DNA from: Photobacterium atrarenae
GTDB lineage: Bacteria > Pseudomonadota > Gammaproteobacteria > Enterobacterales > Vibrionaceae
Direction of reading: 5' to 3'
NCBI RefSeq assembly: GCF_024380015.1
Contig: NZ_CP101508.1
Coordinates: 2,108,902-2,172,901, forward strand
Length of the DNA stretch: 64,000 bases
Shown: in pieces, positions 1-8,243 of the stretch
Numbering within the stretch: position 1 is the stretch's first letter
Layout of the letters: each line of letters begins with the position of its first letter
Position numbers and translations under genes: made by a program
The notes under the pieces: generated by a model
Seen by the model: the letters and a program-made list of their open reading frames with translations, nothing else
The model's database searches: none
What the model was told of the DNA's origin: nothing

Positions 1-137
1 TTCGGAATTTATTTTGCAAAAAAAGATTCATCATTCTGTCGGATACGCCACTGACGTACCGGGCTGAGCTATCCGATTTTTGCGCAATCAGGCACCGACT
101 GCTAACGTTTAATGATGATCGTTGCCGTGGAGGTTAG

Positions 138-887
138 GTGAAATTACAGTTAGCTGTACTGTTCCTGCTGGGGATGGGAACGTGTTTTTTTACCGCGTCA
201 GTGCTGGCACTGCCGGCTCAGCAATATCATCAATGTACCAAGTCACTGACCTATGACTTGTTTCTGAGCAACCACAGAATCGGCCATTACCAACGCACGC
301 TTCGCTGGCAAGGCGAGCAGGTTCAGATCCGCTCCTACAGCACGATTGATATCAAAGTGTCCAAAAGCCAGTTGCGGCAAAACAGCCGGGTCTTCTGGTC
401 GGCGCAAGAAAACGCCTTCTTGACCCATTCGTTTGATCGCCATATTTCCGGTTTGATGGCCGGCCAGACCTCGGCCACCTTCAGCAAGGATGGGCGCAGC
501 ACCGCGCTGCGACATGACGGCGAAAACCTGACTTTTACCAGTCAGGACATTCCCATCCGTGACGGCGACGCAATCGGTAGCCAGATCCGGCTGAACCTGA
601 TCAAGGGAAAAACAGCATTTGATTTCAAGCTGCAAGATACCGATGACGTTGACCGGTATTACTTTGAAGTAAAAAGTCAGGAAGTGATCAATTCCAATTT
701 TGGCCGGGTTAATACCTTTCGGGTTGAACAGATCCGTAAGCCCGATCGTGAGTTGGTAATGTGGTTTGCGCCGGAGGTGGACTATCAACTGGTGAAAGCC
801 ACCTACAAGCGCAGGTTGCTCAACCTCAAGGCGATGCTGTTGCGCCGGGATATCCAATGCCCGAGAGAAACCGCCGCAGTACCGTAA
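138..887 (+). CDS. Secreted DUF3108-type protein
   Basis: Predicted 249-residue exported protein. Residues 1-25 form a signal peptide with a hydrophobic core and an Ala-Leu-Pro-Ala cleavage area. The remainder is beta-rich, and the C-terminal stretch with FRVEQIRKPDRELVMWF resembles DUF3108-family periplasmic proteins, whose function is unknown. The GTG start has a GGAGG ribosome-binding site 4 bases upstream. No catalytic motif is visible. It is convergent with the zinc-ribbon gene downstream and its upstream neighbour lies outside the window. The family assignment rests on pattern recognition and is moderate; the existence of the gene is well supported. Confidence 0.75.
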   Translation: MKLQLAVLFLLGMGTCFFTASVLALPAQQYHQCTKSLTYDLFLSNHRIGHYQRTLRWQGEQVQIRSYSTIDIKVSKSQLRQNSRVFWSAQENAFLTHSFDRHISGLMAGQTSATFSKDGRSTALRHDGENLTFTSQDIPIRDGDAIGSQIRLNLIKGKTAFDFKLQDTDDVDRYYFEVKSQEVINSNFGRVNTFRVEQIRKPDRELVMWFAPEVDYQLVKATYKRRLLNLKAMLLRRDIQCPRETAAVP

Positions 888-906
888 GCATCGCCCTAAG
901 CTGAAC

Positions 907-920
907 ACCTGCCGGCAGGT
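907..920. terminator. Palindrome at a convergent gene end
   Basis: A perfect 14-base palindrome (ACCTGCCGGCAGGT) lies in the 33-base gap between two convergent genes and can fold as a short stem with a CCGG loop. There is no long T-run, so it would be at best a weak bidirectional terminator. Confidence 0.3.
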
Positions 921-1172
921 TTACTTCATCCGCACTTTACCCCCGATGATCTTAAACGCCGGGGTTCCGCGAACCAGAGTATCTCGGGCAAACACCGCCT
1001 CGCATTGCGGGCAGACACATGGCAGGGTGGTAAAGTCGCGGCTGATCCTCTCTTTGAAGCATTTCACTAATGCTCCTTTCCCGCCTTTGCGGTACTTAAA
1101 CAACATTGCCTGGCAGCCCGCACAATAAATATCGACGGTTTTAGTCGGCCCTTTCTTATTCGGTTTTGCCAT
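921..1172 (-). CDS. Small zinc-ribbon protein
   Basis: Predicted 83-residue basic protein. Two Cys pairs (YCAGC near residue 18 and CVCPQC near residue 53) form a likely zinc ribbon. I chose the ATG giving MAKPNKKGPTK; a longer reading of 100 residues would overlap the end of the upstream gene and adds an unconvincing leader. It is the last gene of a minus-strand run that starts with pxpA, 19 bases after the gamma-glutamylcyclotransferase-like gene. No specific function is recognised; nucleic-acid or protein binding is a guess from the fold. Confidence 0.7.
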   Translation of the reverse strand: MAKPNKKGPTKTVDIYCAGCQAMLFKYRKGGKGALVKCFKERISRDFTTLPCVCPQCEAVFARDTLVRGTPAFKIIGGKVRMK

Positions 1173-1191
1173 CTTGCTCTGCCTGAACGAA

Positions 1192-1749
1192 TTACGGTCG
1201 AACATCCGCCACCAGGCGGTCAATCAGGCTCAGATGCGCCGCTTCCACCCCGGCCAGATTGCCGTATTTCGGCTGGTGCCGATCATTTTCAAACGGATGG
1301 TGCCACCCCTGCGTAGTCTCGACAAATGCGCGGGCAAACGCGTCAGAAATCGACAAACAGCCCGCCAGTACCGTATCAACATAGGTTTGCATGATCGGCT
1401 GAGCCGGACACGGCGGCGCCGGGTTCTCACGAACATAGACCCAAATCGGATCATCGCTCAGTGTGGCATCCTGCTCGGTGCGGACTGCCCCCGGATCCAA
1501 CGCCATACGGCGATAGCCCTTCTCTCGCCGATCAAACTCCGGCAGGAAGCCGTCATGCACCCGAACCAGCACGCCGTTACAGCATCCGTCACCCGGCTCG
1601 CACACCAACGGCGAAATGCTGTAACTGCCATCGACTTTGCCCCAACGTCGGTGTAACCCGTCAACAACCACCGGCACCGCTTCGCCGGTCTGTCCCGTCA
1701 ACTGGCGCGAATGGCGGTTAATCAGGCTGCCATAACCGAAAATATACAT
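1192..1749 (-). CDS. Gamma-glutamylcyclotransferase-like protein
   Basis: 185-residue protein of the GGCT/AIG2 fold. It opens with the signature FGYGSL (residues 4-9), which forms the substrate loop, and carries Glu76 in the segment EFDRREKGY, the position expected for the catalytic acid/base. Family members release 5-oxoproline from gamma-glutamyl amines, amino acids or glutathione. I chose the ATG with GGGGA 7 bases upstream over a GTG five codons earlier. It follows pxpC by 21 bases on the same strand. That context fits a role supplying 5-oxoproline to PxpABC, although the actual substrate cannot be read from sequence. Confidence 0.85.
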   Translation of the reverse strand: MYIFGYGSLINRHSRQLTGQTGEAVPVVVDGLHRRWGKVDGSYSISPLVCEPGDGCCNGVLVRVHDGFLPEFDRREKGYRRMALDPGAVRTEQDATLSDDPIWVYVRENPAPPCPAQPIMQTYVDTVLAGCLSISDAFARAFVETTQGWHHPFENDRHQPKYGNLAGVEAAHLSLIDRLVADVRP

Positions 1750-1770
1750 ACTGTATCCCCACACAAAGCC

Positions 1771-2709
1771 CTACATCGGCAAGCCAAAAAACTGCGAAAA
1801 GTCCTGCCACGCCTTACACAATACAGCCCAGTCACCCCGTTCAAACTGAACCGAAGTTCCCGGCCTGGCCTGAGCCAACCTTGGCATATCCATCCGGGCA
1901 ATACAACCTAGCTTAGGGTATCCGCCTAGTGTCTGACGGTCATTCAGCAAAATGATCGGCTGTCCGTTCGGCGGGATCTGAATCGCGCCGTAAGCAATCG
2001 CCTCAGAGATAATGCCGTCGATATCTGCCTGAACCTCTGGCCCTTCCAGACGGCACCCCATGCGATCGGACTGCTGGCTGACCTGATAGTCACTACTGTA
2101 GAAGCGCTGCTTGACCTCGTCCGCAAAATACTCGCACTGGTAAGACTCCATCACCCGCAACCGGACCGGCACGGTATAATCCGGGATATAGCGCGGCACG
2201 ACCTGTTTCGGCTTAAATGTGTAGCAATTGACTTCACCGCTTGCTACCGGCAACACATCCCCCTGAGCCAGGGGTCTCCCCGCCTGGATACCCCCCAGTT
2301 GGTTACGGGGCACCGCCGAAGCGCTTCCCAGCACTAGAGGCAGATCAATACCGCCTTTCACCGCGAGATAGGCTCTGAGGCCAGACCGGGCATATCCGAA
2401 TTTCAGCACTTGTCCCTTGCGCAGGATAAAGCTTTGCCAGGATGCCAGTGGCTCACCATCCACAGTCACCGCCATATCGGCGCCTGTGATAGCACAGGCC
2501 AGGGTCGCCTGAGCCTGAAAACTGGCCTGCCCCAAAGTGACTTCCAGCTGCGGACAACCCATCGCATTCCCGACCAGGTAGTTAGCCCAGCAATACGCAT
2601 GCAAATCAACCGGCCCCCCCTGGCTCAATCCGAGTTCAGCGGCCCCCAGCCGACCGGTATCCTGGACCAACGTCAGCATCCCCGGGTGCAGTACTTCTAG
2701 TGCGGCCAC
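1771..2709 (-). CDS. pxpC: 5-oxoprolinase subunit PxpC
   Basis: 312-residue member of the biotin-dependent carboxyltransferase-like family (KipA/PxpC). Together with PxpA and PxpB it performs ATP-dependent opening of 5-oxoproline (pyroglutamate) to glutamate. The conserved opening PGMLTLVQDTGRLG (residues 9-22), a following GPVD segment and a late NDRQTLGGYPKLG block are all present, and the length is typical. It overlaps the end of pxpB by 13 bases, indicating translational coupling. The order A-B-C with overlapping ends strongly supports the assignment. Confidence 0.93.
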   Translation of the reverse strand: MAALEVLHPGMLTLVQDTGRLGAAELGLSQGGPVDLHAYCWANYLVGNAMGCPQLEVTLGQASFQAQATLACAITGADMAVTVDGEPLASWQSFILRKGQVLKFGYARSGLRAYLAVKGGIDLPLVLGSASAVPRNQLGGIQAGRPLAQGDVLPVASGEVNCYTFKPKQVVPRYIPDYTVPVRLRVMESYQCEYFADEVKQRFYSSDYQVSQQSDRMGCRLEGPEVQADIDGIISEAIAYGAIQIPPNGQPIILLNDRQTLGGYPKLGCIARMDMPRLAQARPGTSVQFERGDWAVLCKAWQDFSQFFGLPM

Positions 2710-3398
2710 AATGTCCCTCCCAGCGCTAAAAACCGATCCCGGTCGATCGGTTCGAACTTGACCTTGTCACCCACAACGAACGGTGTCATCGGCTCACGGT
2801 TCGGCGAGAACAGTGGCTGTGGACAATTCCCGATAATCTGCCAGCCGCCAGGCGAGTCGGCCGGATAAACGGCCGTTTGGGCATTGGCAATCCCAACACT
2901 GCCGGCAGGCACCTTCAACCTGGGTTCAGCATGGCGAGGCATCGCGATCGCCGGGTCGACAGAGGCCAGAAAGGCGAATCCCGGCGCAAATCCGATCGCG
3001 CACACGGTGTAGGACGGCTGACTATGCAAGGTAACCACTTCCTCAACACTTTTACCACACGCCTGCGCCACCGCCGCTAAATCCGGCCCTGTGTCCGGAT
3101 GATAATAAACCGGCAGCGTAATGAGCTTGCCGCTCTGGGATCCATGCTCCGACGCAGGCTGCGCCAACACCGACTGATATTGAAGCATGGCCTGCTCCAA
3201 CGCCACATAGGAGGTCTTTCGCGGGTGGAACTGGATAAACAGGGAGGTGTAGGAAGGGATCACTTCAATCAGTGCATCCGGAAAATCAGTTTTCACGAAC
3301 CGAGCCAGCCTGCCAACCTGCTCGGTCACCTGCGGATCAATACGATGGCCCAAATAAACGATCAATGCGGTTTCTGAAACTGGTGCTACCCGCATCAT
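2697..3398 (-). CDS. pxpB: 5-oxoprolinase subunit PxpB
   Basis: 233-residue protein of the KipI/PxpB (allophanate hydrolase subunit 1-like) family, partner of PxpC in the 5-oxoprolinase complex. The family motif GFAPGFAFL lies near residue 140 and is followed by PRLKVPAGSVGIA and a C-terminal FEPIDRDRF segment. It overlaps pxpA by 4 bases (ATGA type) and pxpC by 13 bases, so the three subunits are probably made in fixed ratio. In Bacillus the homologue KipI inhibits the KinA kinase; the presence of all three subunits here argues for the metabolic role. Confidence 0.93.
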   Translation of the reverse strand: MMRVAPVSETALIVYLGHRIDPQVTEQVGRLARFVKTDFPDALIEVIPSYTSLFIQFHPRKTSYVALEQAMLQYQSVLAQPASEHGSQSGKLITLPVYYHPDTGPDLAAVAQACGKSVEEVVTLHSQPSYTVCAIGFAPGFAFLASVDPAIAMPRHAEPRLKVPAGSVGIANAQTAVYPADSPGGWQIIGNCPQPLFSPNREPMTPFVVGDKVKFEPIDRDRFLALGGTLWPH

Positions 3399-4147
3399 GG
3401 GTGGAGTACCTGGTGCAGCCGGGCAATCATGGCCACGGATTCATCATTATCGCCGTGAACGCAAACGGTATCAGCCTGCAATGCCAGCCTGTTCCCCGTA
3501 ATGGTGGTCACTTCACCCACAGCCAGCTGACGGATTTGCTGTTCGATTCGGGCCGGATCACGATGAACAGCCCCCGGCTCACTGCGCGGTACCAGGTTGC
3601 CATCATCGCCATACGCCCGATCGGCAAAACCTTCAAACAACAGTCCCACTGCATAACGCCGGGCAAGCCGCTGGTAGCTGTCATTATCTGAACGGGCCTG
3701 GATCATCAGCTTCACCGGTTCAGCTGACCGCATCGATGCAAACCGGTTCAGTCCGGCAACCGCCCTGAGCATGGCTTCGAAGACAGCTTCATCGGCCATC
3801 ATATCGTGATACAGCGCACCGTGCGGTTTGATATACCGAATATATCCCCCCTGCAGCCGGCAAATGGCTTCCAGCGCACCGGCCTGATACGCTACCAGCT
3901 GGGTGATTGATTCAGGCGAATGCGGAATACTGCGACGGCCAAAGCCAGGCTTGTCGTCATAACCGGGATGTGCCCCGATATCGACGCCGTGCTCCAGTGC
4001 CCAGCATACCGTCTTCGCCATCACATCCGGATCCGAGGCATGAAAACCACAGGCGATATTCGCCATATCAATCCACGACATCACAGCCTGGTCATTTCCC
4101 ATTTGCCAAATGCCGTAACTCTCACCCATATCACAGTTCAGTTTCAT
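3395..4147 (-). CDS. pxpA: 5-oxoprolinase subunit PxpA
   Basis: 250-residue LamB/YcsF-family protein that acts with PxpBC to convert 5-oxoproline to glutamate. The N-terminus MKLNCDMGESYG and the blocks NIACGFHASD, GAHPGYDD and IKPHGALYHDM are hallmarks of the family. I chose the ATG preceded by AGGGA at 6 bases over a TTG five codons upstream. It is the first gene of the minus-strand group pxpA-pxpB-pxpC, followed by the GGCT-like and zinc-ribbon genes. The 209-base gap to the divergent TetR gene must carry its promoter; I could not assign one securely. Confidence 0.94.
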   Translation of the reverse strand: MKLNCDMGESYGIWQMGNDQAVMSWIDMANIACGFHASDPDVMAKTVCWALEHGVDIGAHPGYDDKPGFGRRSIPHSPESITQLVAYQAGALEAICRLQGGYIRYIKPHGALYHDMMADEAVFEAMLRAVAGLNRFASMRSAEPVKLMIQARSDNDSYQRLARRYAVGLLFEGFADRAYGDDGNLVPRSEPGAVHRDPARIEQQIRQLAVGEVTTITGNRLALQADTVCVHGDNDESVAMIARLHQVLHP

Positions 4148-4291
4148 TGCGATTCCCTGCAACCTTCTATTTCACTGATTAATTTAACTTTATACACAAA
4201 TCCCAAGCGGATCAACGGCGGTATTTTGCCCGTGTTCGGGACTGACTAACTCGCTATAAACCAATCAGAAATAAGTAACAACCAATTATTG

Positions 4292-4325
4292 AACGCTTGC
4301 GTTTCACAATTGGTTTGCTTATATT
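4292..4325 (+). promoter_or_regulatory. Promoter with palindromic operator before the tetR-type gene
   Basis: TTGCGT (4297-4302) and TATATT (4320-4325) are separated by 17 bases and would start transcription about 25 bases before the TetR-type gene. The inverted repeat AACGC-TT-GCGTT (4292-4303) covers the -35 element. A wider pair, ACCAATT (4281-4287) and AATTGGT (4309-4315), flanks it. The layout suggests autorepression. Confidence 0.5.
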
Positions 4326-4356
4326 TTGTGCATTCACACAGTAAGCAATCAATCTC

Positions 4357-5001
4357 ATGACGACAGAGACCCGTATCAACCAAACCGGCCGTCCGGTGGA
4401 TCATCAGAAAACCCAACAGATCTTCGCTGCGATTGACGAGATCCTCAGCACGGATGGTATCGCCCGCCTCTCCATTGAGCGGATTGCCAGCACAGCCAAA
4501 ATCTCCAAGGTAACGCTGTACCGGCGCTTTAGCAGCCTGGAAGGGGTGATCAGGGCGTACGTTGAAAGCTTCACCCTAAACGCCGTCAAATCAGCGACGA
4601 CCACAATCGAACCGCAGGATCAGGACAGCCTGGCGCAGGCACTCAACCGGCTTGGGATCCAGCTAATGACGCTGATCAGCCAGCCTCGGGTGATCGCCTT
4701 TGATAACGCCATTGCTGCTGCCGGATCGCAGCTTGCAGGGCTCAAAGATCAGCTGTTTCGCAACGGTCCGCAGCGCGCCGTGGCGGCGATCTGCCAGATA
4801 CTGGAGCAAGGCAACGTTCATTCGCCGACGTTTGAGCCCATTCAACTGGCCGATATGCTGTTTCAACTGTGGAAAAGTGATTTCTATGATGAGCTCCGCT
4901 TTACCGGCACCATGCCGCTGACACCGAGCCAACTTGAACAGCACGTCGGGCTCAGAACCCAGTTTTTTCTCAATTTACTGAAGAATCAGGAAACGTTATG
5001 A
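4357..5001 (+). CDS. TetR/AcrR family transcriptional regulator
   Basis: 214-residue one-component regulator. The N-terminal helix-turn-helix domain covers about residues 20-65, with SIERIASTAKISKVTLYRRF matching the TetR DNA-binding signature. The C-terminal helical part is variable and would bind a small ligand, which is unknown. The ATG lacks a strong ribosome-binding site. The stop codon overlaps the start of the downstream oxidoreductase by 4 bases, so the two are co-translated and the oxidoreductase is the likely target. A palindrome over its own promoter supports autoregulation. Confidence 0.9.
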   Translation: MTTETRINQTGRPVDHQKTQQIFAAIDEILSTDGIARLSIERIASTAKISKVTLYRRFSSLEGVIRAYVESFTLNAVKSATTTIEPQDQDSLAQALNRLGIQLMTLISQPRVIAFDNAIAAAGSQLAGLKDQLFRNGPQRAVAAICQILEQGNVHSPTFEPIQLADMLFQLWKSDFYDELRFTGTMPLTPSQLEQHVGLRTQFFLNLLKNQETL

Positions 5002-5873
5002 CAGAAGCGAAACCTCGCGTCCTGCTGGCCGGTGCGACCGGTTATCTCGGACGCCACCTTGCTACTCAGCTATGCAACCAGGACTATCCACTGCTGGCCC
5101 TGGCAAGAAATCCGAAAAAACTGCAAGCGATGGGCTTAACCGATCAGCAGATCCGTGTGGTCGAGGTTACAGATCCAGGCTCGCTGCGCGGCTGTTGCGA
5201 TGGAATTGAGGTGGTTATTTCTTGTGTCGGGATCACCCGTCAGCGTGACGGTTTGGGATATATGGACGTGGACTACCAGGCCAACATGAACCTGTTAAAA
5301 GAAGCCGAACAAGCAGGTGTCAGAAGGTTTATTTATATCTCTGCCTTCAACGCCCCTGCTTTTCAAACGGTTCGGCTGCTACGAGCCAAAGAGCGTTTTG
5401 CCAGGCAACTGCTGAACTCAACCATTGCCAAACCTTGTGTGATTCGGCCCAACGGATTTTTTTCTGACATGACAGAGTTTTACAACATGGCAAAACGGGG
5501 ACGCGTTTATCTTTTCGGTGCAGGTACACAACAGCTCAACCCAATCCATGGTGATGATCTGGCAAACTTTTGCATTGAAGCCATTCATACCCATGACCGG
5601 GAACTGGATGTCGGCGGACCAGAAATACTGACCCACCGTCAGGTCGCCGGCATTGCCTTTGAAGCCGCGCAACAACCGACCAAAATCACGTGTATCCCGG
5701 ACTGGCTGCGTCAAGCCACGCTCCTCTTGTCCAGCTATATGCCGGAAAAGTATACAGGAACAGCGGAGTTTTTCCTCACAGCCACGGCACAGGACATGAT
5801 CGCGCCAGCCTATGGCCAACACACGCTGGCGTCTTATTTTCACAAGCTGAACATCTCGGAGCACCAGCTGTGA
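4998..5873 (+). CDS. NAD(P)-binding atypical SDR (NmrA-like) oxidoreductase
   Basis: 291-residue Rossmann-fold protein. The dinucleotide-binding motif GATGYLG sits at residues 12-18, and an acidic/Asn-rich region (ISCVGITRQRDG) follows beta-4. The classical Tyr-x3-Lys pair of short-chain dehydrogenases is not obvious; the equivalent region reads YISAFNAP. This points to the atypical or NmrA-like group, whose members are reductases or redox sensors. It starts inside the end of the TetR gene, forming a two-gene unit. The substrate is unknown. Confidence 0.85.
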   Translation: MTEAKPRVLLAGATGYLGRHLATQLCNQDYPLLALARNPKKLQAMGLTDQQIRVVEVTDPGSLRGCCDGIEVVISCVGITRQRDGLGYMDVDYQANMNLLKEAEQAGVRRFIYISAFNAPAFQTVRLLRAKERFARQLLNSTIAKPCVIRPNGFFSDMTEFYNMAKRGRVYLFGAGTQQLNPIHGDDLANFCIEAIHTHDRELDVGGPEILTHRQVAGIAFEAAQQPTKITCIPDWLRQATLLLSSYMPEKYTGTAEFFLTATAQDMIAPAYGQHTLASYFHKLNISEHQL

Positions 5874-5957
5874 TTCAGCAATAACAGGATACGATAGCCG
5901 AAGGCCAAGCTGCCGCCGGCCAGAAACTTATGCTTACACAACGTCAGGGACAATGAC

Positions 5958-7697
5958 ATGAAGAACAACAAGAAAACACTCAAGGCCATGGGTTTACCCA
6001 TTCTCGTTTCTCTTCTCCTTTCAGCCTGTGGCGGCGGTGGGGACGGGAGTACACCACGAACCCAGCCAGACCAACCAGACCAACCCAAAAGTACTCCGAG
6101 TGCTTTTAACCTGCAGGAAATTACCGCAGCAACGACGCAAAAAGGCAGTATCCACTTTGCCTGGCAAAACGCTGAACGGGCCGAGTATTACCAGCTGTGC
6201 ATCACCGATACGACCGATGACAGCAGCTGCGCCGAGGTTGCACAAACGCATGGGACAGAACTCACCTTATCTGCCCGGGCAGTCAAGGCGATACAAGGCC
6301 ATCCCTATTTCATTCGAGCCGTCAATGCATCGGGCGTGACGGACTCTAACCTGATGGCATTACCCGTATCTGAGCTGCTCAAAACCACCACGGTGTTTCA
6401 GCCCACCGCCATCCAGCAAAACGCCGTGTATGCGGAAAGCGTCAGTCTCAGTGCCGACGGTAATACCCTAGCAGTCGCAGCACCTTTTGAAGATAAAGGC
6501 ACCGGTCAATTTTTTGATCAGCAGATGGGCGCTGTGTATGTGTATCAACGGGATGAAAAAGGCAACTGGCAAGAGCCGGTCCGCATTACCGCCAGTAATG
6601 GCGACGGCTTCGACTGGTTTGGTGTCAGTCTCAGCTTGTCTGATGACGGCAAAACGTTAGCTGTCGGCGCCAGCGGAGAAGCTTCAACAAAAGTTGATGA
6701 TCCAAATTTAAACGCGACTGACGGTGTCGGTGCCGTCTATATCTTCGAACAATCTGAAGTTGGCACTTGGCAGGAAAAAGCCTACCTCAAGAGCGCCTCC
6801 AGCCTGGACACCTTTGACTTCTTCGGCCATCAGGTCAAGCTCAGTGGGAACGGCAAGGTTCTGGCCGTCACGGCCATCGGCCATGATGCTGCGACGGCAG
6901 ACGCTCCGCTGGAGAATGATAATATCGGTAAAGATTCAGGCGGCCTGTATTTGTTCGAGCGCCAGCCGAACGGCAACTGGACTGAAAAGCAGTACTTGAA
7001 AGGCTCCTATATCGAAGCAGAAGAAGGTTACGGCTATAGTCTCGCCATCGACTATTCCGGCTCGCAAATCGCGGTCGGAATGCCCTACTTTGTCCATAAC
7101 TACCGGTATGGCCATGTCTCGACTTACAGCCGCAATGCGCAGGGTATTTGGCAGTTATCGGCGTCGCTGCGCGGTGAAAGGGAGCCTGTGGCAGAATTTG
7201 GCGCAGAAGTCGACATGGACAGCGATGGCCGCACGCTGGTTATCTCAATGCCCGGATGGAGAAATACGAATTACGGTCAAGTCTATGTGTACCACCGGGA
7301 TGATGAAGACCGCTGGCAATTTGCCACCAAAATTTCCAGCCCCGACCTGGATTCCTCCAACAGTTTCGGCCAGTTCGGCCTCAGCCTGAGCGGAGACGGG
7401 ACGGTGTTAGCCGTCGGTGCAACGGCATCTCAAGCAAGCTTGCCGGCTCAGCCGGACGTCCCGTTCAAGAATGCAGGTGCTGTACATATCTTCCGGCAAG
7501 ATGCGCAGCAACACTGGCATCTGGGCTTGACGTTGCAGGCCAATGAAGCGAAAGAAAATGCCTATTTTGGGCACACCGTAGATCTCAATACAGACGGCAG
7601 CGCGATTGCTGTGGGAGCGAGCGGTTATCCGTTCAGGAACCCGATGTACACCCCTGATCTGCCGAACCAGCTCAATACTGGTGCAGTGGTTTACTAA
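5958..7697 (+). CDS. Lipoprotein with seven FG-GAP-like beta-propeller repeats
   Basis: 579-residue predicted lipoprotein. The signal peptide ends in LSAC (cysteine near residue 24), followed by a Gly-rich then Pro/Asp/Gln linker. Residues 60-130 look like a fibronectin III-type module. From about residue 155 there are seven repeats of the form (FG)xxVxLSxDGxxLAVGAxxE alternating with VYVYxRDxxGNW, as in integrin-alpha/FG-GAP propellers. Seven repeats would close a seven-bladed propeller. Such proteins are surface-exposed and may bind ligands or calcium; no enzymatic motif is visible. AGGGA precedes the ATG by 8 bases. It is a single-gene unit. Confidence 0.85.
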   Translation: MKNNKKTLKAMGLPILVSLLLSACGGGGDGSTPRTQPDQPDQPKSTPSAFNLQEITAATTQKGSIHFAWQNAERAEYYQLCITDTTDDSSCAEVAQTHGTELTLSARAVKAIQGHPYFIRAVNASGVTDSNLMALPVSELLKTTTVFQPTAIQQNAVYAESVSLSADGNTLAVAAPFEDKGTGQFFDQQMGAVYVYQRDEKGNWQEPVRITASNGDGFDWFGVSLSLSDDGKTLAVGASGEASTKVDDPNLNATDGVGAVYIFEQSEVGTWQEKAYLKSASSLDTFDFFGHQVKLSGNGKVLAVTAIGHDAATADAPLENDNIGKDSGGLYLFERQPNGNWTEKQYLKGSYIEAEEGYGYSLAIDYSGSQIAVGMPYFVHNYRYGHVSTYSRNAQGIWQLSASLRGEREPVAEFGAEVDMDSDGRTLVISMPGWRNTNYGQVYVYHRDDEDRWQFATKISSPDLDSSNSFGQFGLSLSGDGTVLAVGATASQASLPAQPDVPFKNAGAVHIFRQDAQQHWHLGLTLQANEAKENAYFGHTVDLNTDGSAIAVGASGYPFRNPMYTPDLPNQLNTGAVVY

Positions 7698-7739
7698 TCA
7701 CTTGCTGCCACTATTCGCCGGCAAGCAAGCTTTCATTTT

Positions 7740-7759
7740 CCCCGGGGTTAGCTCCGGGG
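7740..7759. terminator. GC-rich hairpin after the FG-GAP lipoprotein gene
   Basis: CCCCGG / CCGGGG arms enclose an 8-base loop, 43 bases after the stop codon. No T-run follows on the plus strand, so termination strength is doubtful. Confidence 0.35.
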
Positions 7760-7796
7760 ATGGCTTCAGCAAGAAAGGCGTTTCGGTTCAAGTCAT

Positions 7797-7837
7797 GCAA
7801 AAAGAAAAACGGCTTACAGGAAAACCTGTAAGCCGTT
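7797..7837 (-). terminator. Rho-independent terminator of the tRNA operon
   Basis: A perfect 13-bp stem (AACGGCTTACAGG at 7808-7820, CCTGTAAGCCGTT at 7825-7837) has an AAAA/TTTT loop. Read on the minus strand it is followed by TTTCTTTTT, and it lies just past the 3' end of tRNA-Leu. Confidence 0.9.
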
Positions 7838-7845
7838 ATGAATAA

Positions 7846-7932
7846 TGGTGCCCCGGGCCGGACTTGAACCGGCACAACGCGAACGTCGAGGGATTTTAAA
7901 TCCCTTGTGTCTACCAATTCCACCACCAGGGC
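7846..7932 (-). tRNA. tRNA-Leu (anticodon TAA)
   Basis: An 87-base class II tRNA with encoded CCA. The acceptor stem pairs GCCCTGG with CCGGGGC. The anticodon stem GGGA/TCCC encloses TTTAAAA, giving anticodon TAA. A long variable arm (about TCGACGTTCGCGTTGT) is typical of tRNA-Leu, and the T-arm GGTTCAAGTCC is normal. It is last in the minus-strand order Cys-Gly-Leu. Confidence 0.96.
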
Positions 7933-7996
7933 TCGCTATTCTGTTTTTGATTTTTATTCAATCATTCGATACCGCAAACCGCCGTATCGATTAATT

Positions 7997-8072
7997 TGGA
8001 GCGACATACGAGGTTCGAACTCGTGACCTCAACCTTGGCAAGGTTGCGCTCTACCAGCTGAGCTAATGTCGC
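7997..8072 (-). tRNA. tRNA-Gly (anticodon GCC)
   Basis: A 76-base tRNA with encoded CCA. The acceptor stem pairs GCGACAT with ATGTCGC. The anticodon stem CAACC/GGTTG encloses TTGCCAA, giving anticodon GCC. The D-arm (TAGCTCAGCTGGTAGAGC) and T-arm (GAGTTCGAACCTC) are standard. Confidence 0.96.
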
Positions 8073-8092
8073 TTTTTATCTTCAAATGAAGA

Positions 8093-8166
8093 TGGAGGCG
8101 CGTCCCGGAGTCGAACCGAGGTCCACGGATTTGCAATCCGCTGCATAGCCACTCTGCCAACGCGCC
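8093..8166 (-). tRNA. tRNA-Cys (anticodon GCA)
   Basis: A 74-base tRNA with encoded CCA. The acceptor stem pairs GGCGCGT with ACGCGCC. The anticodon loop TTGCAAA gives anticodon GCA. It is the first tRNA of the operon, 50 bases downstream of the promoter -10 element. Confidence 0.96.
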
Positions 8167-8215
8167 TTTATATTTTCAACCGCTTATCGGGGTGTCCCGT
8201 TGCGGTATGGGGTGC

Positions 8216-8243
8216 ATTCTACGGATTGCCTCGACTGAGTCAA
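8216..8243 (-). promoter_or_regulatory. Promoter of the tRNA operon
   Basis: On the minus strand TTGACT (8238-8243) and TAGAAT (8216-8221) are spaced by 16 bases. A C-rich discriminator (GCACCCC) follows, the pattern seen at stringently controlled stable-RNA promoters. Confidence 0.75.

Noticed and set aside
7711..7926. A 71-codon frame on the minus strand
   Set aside because: It runs through tRNA-Leu and the tRNA terminator. This is a common false gene call over this tRNA.
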